A DNA stretch of 64,000 bases from NCBI RefSeq assembly GCF_900187185.1, contig NZ_LT906465.1, positions 248,001 to 312,000 on the forward strand. Direction: 5' to 3'. Made by a program: the position numbers and the translations under genes. Positions 60,353 through 64,000 of the stretch are shown one piece after another (within the stretch, counting starts at the first letter, position 1; every line of letters starts with the position of its first letter). The notes beneath the pieces were generated by a model, which was not told the DNA's origin, did not search any database, and saw only the letters and a program-made list of their open reading frames with translations. Source of the DNA: Chryseobacterium taklimakanense. GTDB taxonomy: Bacteria; Bacteroidota; Bacteroidia; Flavobacteriales; Weeksellaceae.

Positions 60353-61234
60353 TTGAATACGCATAAGGCCGGTTTCGTAAATATCCTCGGCAAACCCAAC
60401 GCCGGTAAATCCACGCTTCTCAATCAGCTAATGGGTGAGAAACTCGCAATCGTGACACAAAAAGCACAAACCACCAGACACCGTATTTTCGGAATCTATA
60501 ATGAAGATGACCTGCAGATTGTGTTCTCGGATACCCCGGGAGTACTGGATCCGAAGTACGGGCTGCAGGAAAAAATGATGGAATTTGTAAAGGATTCCCT
60601 GCAGGATGCGGATGTTTTTCTTTTTATCGTCGATGCTTCGGATAAATCTGAACCGAACGGATTCCTGGTGGAAAAACTGAATAAAATCCCTGTTCCGGTG
60701 CTGATACTGGTAAATAAAATTGACCTTTCCAACCAGGAAGAACTGGAAAAGATCATGGAATTTTGGCACGAAAAAATTCCGAAGGCTGAAATCCTTCCTA
60801 TTTCGGCACTGAATGGCTTCAACACCGATGTCATTTTGCCGAAACTAAAATCTCTGCTGCCTGAAAATCCGCCATATTACGATAAAGATCAGTATACTGA
60901 CAAACCTGAACGTTTCTTTGTAAATGAGGCCATTCGAGAGAAAATTCTTCTGAATTACGAAAAAGAAATTCCGTACTCTGTAGAAGTGGTAACCGAGCAG
61001 TTTAAGGAAAAAGAAGGCATTATTTTCATCGATTCCATTATTTATGTAGAACGCGATACGCAGAAAGGGATTATCATCGGGCATAAAGGCGAAGCGATCA
61101 AGAAAGTGGGCACGGAAGCCAGAATAGATTTAGAAAAATTCTTTGCTAAAAAAATTCACCTGAACCTTTTCGTAAAAGTAAAGAAAGACTGGCGGAAAAA
61201 TGAGCGGGATCTGAAAAATTTCGGTTACAGATAG
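60353..61234 (+). CDS. era: GTPase Era
   Basis: The start is a TTG at 60353; no ATG is near and the conserved FVNILGKPNAGKSTLLN follows within ten residues. The 293-residue product has G1 GKPNAGKS, G3 DTPGVLD, G4 NKID, and a C-terminal KH RNA-binding domain (IIIGHKGEAIKKVGTEAR). Era binds the 3' end of 16S rRNA during 30S assembly. The length is normal. It has a strong promoter. Confidence 0.96.
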   Translation: MNTHKAGFVNILGKPNAGKSTLLNQLMGEKLAIVTQKAQTTRHRIFGIYNEDDLQIVFSDTPGVLDPKYGLQEKMMEFVKDSLQDADVFLFIVDASDKSEPNGFLVEKLNKIPVPVLILVNKIDLSNQEELEKIMEFWHEKIPKAEILPISALNGFNTDVILPKLKSLLPENPPYYDKDQYTDKPERFFVNEAIREKILLNYEKEIPYSVEVVTEQFKEKEGIIFIDSIIYVERDTQKGIIIGHKGEAIKKVGTEARIDLEKFFAKKIHLNLFVKVKKDWRKNERDLKNFGYR

Positions 61235-61286
61235 CCTCTGTAAGCGGTTTTGGTTTCTTCTTTTAATTTTATTTTATTTTAATATT

Positions 61287-61715
61287 ATGAATTATTTCAC
61301 CTCCATAAAAAGCAGTCCTGTCATCAACGATATTGTACTTTTTGTAGTCAGGATTTTTGTTGGTTTTGCTATGATTTCACACGGTTTTCCCAAACTTATG
61401 AAACTGGTAGGAGACAAAGAAATCGAGTTTTTTGATTTTCTGGGATTGGGTGCACAAAATTCTCTTTTCCTTGCTGTTTTTGCTGAATTTATCTGTTCAA
61501 TTTTTATTATTCTGGGGCTCTTCACACGCTGGGCAGTGCTTTTTCTGATGATTACCATGGCTGTTGCCGGATTGGTGGTGCACGGTGCGGATGCTTTTGG
61601 CGACAGGGAAATGAGTCTCCTATATCTGGCGAATTACATCATGATTTTTGCTTTTGGACCGGGGAAATATTCTGTGGACGGAATGATAAGCAAACGCCGG
61701 GAATCCCGCTGGTAA
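61287..61715 (+). CDS. DoxX-family membrane protein
   Basis: This 142-residue protein has four helices: IVLFVVRIFVGFAMISHGFP, LFLAVFAEFICSIFIILGLF, AVLFLMITMAVAGLVVHGAD and LLYLANYIMIFAFGPG. It matches the DoxX/DoxD-like family. Some members work with thiosulfate:quinone or redox partners; most are of unknown role. It lies 52 bases downstream of era and may be cotranscribed. Confidence 0.9.
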   Translation: MNYFTSIKSSPVINDIVLFVVRIFVGFAMISHGFPKLMKLVGDKEIEFFDFLGLGAQNSLFLAVFAEFICSIFIILGLFTRWAVLFLMITMAVAGLVVHGADAFGDREMSLLYLANYIMIFAFGPGKYSVDGMISKRRESRW

Positions 61716-61735
61716 AAATGACTCAAAAATATCTT

Positions 61736-61766
61736 AAAAGCAGCAGTTTTGCTGCTTTTCTCGTTT
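61736..61766 (+). terminator. Terminator of the DoxX gene
   Basis: AAAAGCAGCA and TGCTGCTTTT form a ten-pair stem with a four-base loop and a T-rich tail. Confidence 0.85.
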
Positions 61767-61799
61767 TAATTCAGTATTTTCGTCAGAAATCAGAATATT

Positions 61800-64000
61800 A
61801 TGAGAGTTAAAATTACAATGGTGCTTTTGGCATTTCTTGGTTTTGCCGAAGCACAGGAAAACATTTCTTACCAAAAACCTTCGGCAGAAATCCTGAAACT
61901 GGCTGATTACGAGCGGCCACCTTCCGTTTTTTTGGACAGCAAGAAAGAATGGCTGATCTTTTCGTACAGAAATACCTACAAAACCCTTGACGAGCTCAAT
62001 CAGGATGAAATGAAGCTGGGCGGAATCCGCGTAAATCCGGTGACGAATATTTCAAGCACAGTAAGTTATGTGAACAACCTGAAGATCAGAAAAATAAATG
62101 AGAAGAATGAAGTTCAGGTAAAAGGATTGCCGGCAAACGCAAAAATCACCAATATCGGACTTTCTCCCAATGAGAAAAAACTTGCGTTTACCCATACCAC
62201 TTCAAAAGGTGTAGAACTGTGGACTGTAGATTTAGCAACTGCTACCGCAAAAAAAATAACGCAGGACAATCTGAACGCCAATCTCGGATCACCCTATGTT
62301 TGGTACAGGGATTCACAAAATCTGCTGGTGAAAGTTCTGCCTTCCAACCGTCCAAAACTGATTGATTCCGCAAAAGATTTACCAACCGGACCGATTGTTT
62401 CTACCGCTGACGGTAAGGTTTCACAAAACAGAACCTATCAGGACTTACTGAAAAATCCGCAGGATGAAGCCAATTTTGAAACCCTCACCAAAGCAGAACT
62501 TTACAAAGTTTCCCTGAACGGAACCCAAACAAAGCTGAAAGATGCAGACATCTATGCCGGAGTGAGCTTCTCGCCAGACGGTAATTACGTGATGCTTACG
62601 ACGATTAAAAAACCGTTTTCCTACATCGTACCGTTAAGCAGATTCCCAATGGTTTCTGAGGTTTACGACAGTAATATGAATCTGGTGAAACCGGTAAACG
62701 ATGTACCATTGAATGAAATAATGCCTAAAGGTTTCTCATCCGTAAGATTAGGAAAAAGAAGTATGACCTGGAGAGATGATAAACCTGCCACTTTGGTTTA
62801 TGCGGAAGCTTTGGATGGGGGAGATCAGTATAAAAATGCAGAATATCGGGATGAAATTTTCACCTGGGATGCGCCTTTCAATAATGCACCACAGTCTTTT
62901 TTCAAAACCAAACAGAGATTCGCCGGTACAGAATGGTCCAATTCTAATTACGCAGTGGTGTCGGAAAGTTGGTATGACACGAGAAATACAAAATCTTTTT
63001 TAATTGATTTGAATAACGGCACCTCAAAAGTGCTGGAGGACCGCAATTATCAGGATGTTTACAGCGATCCGGGAAGTTTTAACCGTACAAGAAACCAATA
63101 CGGCAGAAATGTGATCGATGTAAAAAACGGAAAAGCGTATCTGATTGGTGAAGGTTATACCAAAGACGGACAGAAACCTTTCATTGATGAGCAGGATCTG
63201 AAAACTTTAACAAAAAAACGTCTTTACACCTCAAATCTAAAGGGTGCTAAAGAAAACATCATTGATATTTTAGATGTAAATAAAGGGGACATTTTGGTTA
63301 GCCAGCAGTCAGCAAACCAGTATCCAAACACATTTAAACGAAATATAAAGACCGGAAAAGCTACCCCGGTAACCAACTTCAGCAATCCGTTTGCAAGTTT
63401 GGGGAATGTGTACAAAGAGGTTATCAAGTACAAAAGAAACGATGGAGTAGAGCTCACGGGAACTCTATATCTGCCTGCAAACTACGACAGAAAGGCTAAA
63501 AAAGAGAAATTACCGTTGCTGATCTGGGCGTATCCTGCGGAATATAAAGACAAAAACACCGCCGGAATGACTACTCATAATCCCAATGATTTTACCTTCC
63601 CAAGTTATGGATCATTCATTTATTGGGTCACGAAAGGTTATGCTGTGCTTGATGATGCGGCTTTCCCGATCATTGGTGAGGGTAAGACAGAGCCGAACGA
63701 TTCCTTTGTTCCACAGTTGATTGCCAACGGAAGAGCAGCCATAGATGCGGTAGATAAACTTGGCTACATCGACAGAAACCGGGTTGCAGTTGGCGGCCAC
63801 TCTTACGGAGCGTTTATGACGGCCAATTTATTGACTCACGGAAATGATTTTGCCTGCGGAATTGCACGAAGTGGGGCTTACAACAGGACTTTGACGCCGT
63901 TCGGATTCCAGAGTGAGCAGAGAAATTATTGGGATGTGCCGGAAGTTTACAACACGATGTCGCCATTTATGAATGCCAATAAAATGAAAAAACCTTTGCT
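61800..64000 (+). CDS. S9-family serine peptidase (glutamyl-endopeptidase-like), 3' end outside window
   Basis: The frame is open from the ATG at 61800 to the right edge (733 codons), so the C-terminus with catalytic Asp/His is missing. A signal peptide (MVLLAFLGFAEAQ) precedes a long beta-propeller part (ADYERPPSVFLDS, ISLSPDG-like blades such as VSFSPDGNYVML). The nucleophile Ser sits in VGGHSYGAFMTANLL. The following CGIARSGAYNRTLTPFGFQ and MSPFMNANKMKKPLL match the S9D glutamyl endopeptidase branch. It should cleave peptides in the periplasm. Confidence 0.9.
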   Translation, partial: MRVKITMVLLAFLGFAEAQENISYQKPSAEILKLADYERPPSVFLDSKKEWLIFSYRNTYKTLDELNQDEMKLGGIRVNPVTNISSTVSYVNNLKIRKINEKNEVQVKGLPANAKITNIGLSPNEKKLAFTHTTSKGVELWTVDLATATAKKITQDNLNANLGSPYVWYRDSQNLLVKVLPSNRPKLIDSAKDLPTGPIVSTADGKVSQNRTYQDLLKNPQDEANFETLTKAELYKVSLNGTQTKLKDADIYAGVSFSPDGNYVMLTTIKKPFSYIVPLSRFPMVSEVYDSNMNLVKPVNDVPLNEIMPKGFSSVRLGKRSMTWRDDKPATLVYAEALDGGDQYKNAEYRDEIFTWDAPFNNAPQSFFKTKQRFAGTEWSNSNYAVVSESWYDTRNTKSFLIDLNNGTSKVLEDRNYQDVYSDPGSFNRTRNQYGRNVIDVKNGKAYLIGEGYTKDGQKPFIDEQDLKTLTKKRLYTSNLKGAKENIIDILDVNKGDILVSQQSANQYPNTFKRNIKTGKATPVTNFSNPFASLGNVYKEVIKYKRNDGVELTGTLYLPANYDRKAKKEKLPLLIWAYPAEYKDKNTAGMTTHNPNDFTFPSYGSFIYWVTKGYAVLDDAAFPIIGEGKTEPNDSFVPQLIANGRAAIDAVDKLGYIDRNRVAVGGHSYGAFMTANLLTHGNDFACGIARSGAYNRTLTPFGFQSEQRNYWDVPEVYNTMSPFMNANKMKKPL

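Overview
The window is a typical chromosomal stretch from a Bacteroidota bacterium of the Flavobacteriales, most like the Chryseobacterium/Kaistella branch of the Weeksellaceae. The evidence is the AT-rich intergenic DNA, the lack of Shine-Dalgarno sequences, the many TAnnTTTG promoter cores of the flavobacterial type, and lineage markers: a DUF4294 protein, a GldI-like lipoprotein PPIase, a YtxJ bacilliredoxin, a DUF6952-like protein, and a short RpoD of 288 residues. I saw no rRNA, tRNA, CRISPR array, prophage or insertion sequence.

Left third (1-23 kb): a partial helix-hairpin-helix protein enters from the left edge, followed by a MerR regulator pair, rpsA with a structured leader, a small PIN toxin module, and an M42 peptidase-rpe operon. 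After that come DUF4294, NUDIX and mnmD, ilvE, and two lipoprotein PPIases (gldI-like and a cyclophilin-FKBP fusion). A minus-strand run then holds serC, a serA-like gene, DUF1015 and an M28 peptidase. A ferredoxin and an acyl-CoA reductase diverge from a shared palindromic promoter. gyrA is followed by a TPR gene split by a single-base frameshift.

Middle third (22-45 kb): a DtxR regulator, rsmG with an AddB-like nuclease, a glutaryl-CoA-dehydrogenase-type enzyme, a NUDIX-derived regulator with a broken catalytic box, an rRNA pseudouridine synthase, pncA, a DUF1569-ytxJ-Crp operon, a Usp protein, rpoD and uvrA. A peroxide/thiol cluster follows (peroxiredoxin, thioredoxin, DUF6952-like), then two PLP enzymes and an LEA-like stress protein with exact 11-residue repeats.

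Right third (45-64 kb): a decayed surface protein with a carbohydrate-binding domain lies behind a four-gene operon of glycosyltransferase, UDP-galactopyranose mutase, GH1-like hydrolase and cytidylyltransferase-like protein, probably for a galactofuranose-containing surface glycan. A long gene-free gap follows. Next is a TPP riboswitch controlling a four-gene operon: a methyltransferase, a HypE/ThiL-like ATP-binding protein, a divergent ThiE and a Trm112-like zinc protein. This is the most interesting system in the window, because a methyltransferase and a Trm112-type partner are under thiamine control. The rest is housekeeping: gpmI, acyl-ACP desaturase, a BT0820-type HAD, map, a methyltransferase, era, DoxX and a truncated S9D-type peptidase.

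Coordinates of motifs and RNA structures were read by eye; family names come from motif recognition, not database searches.
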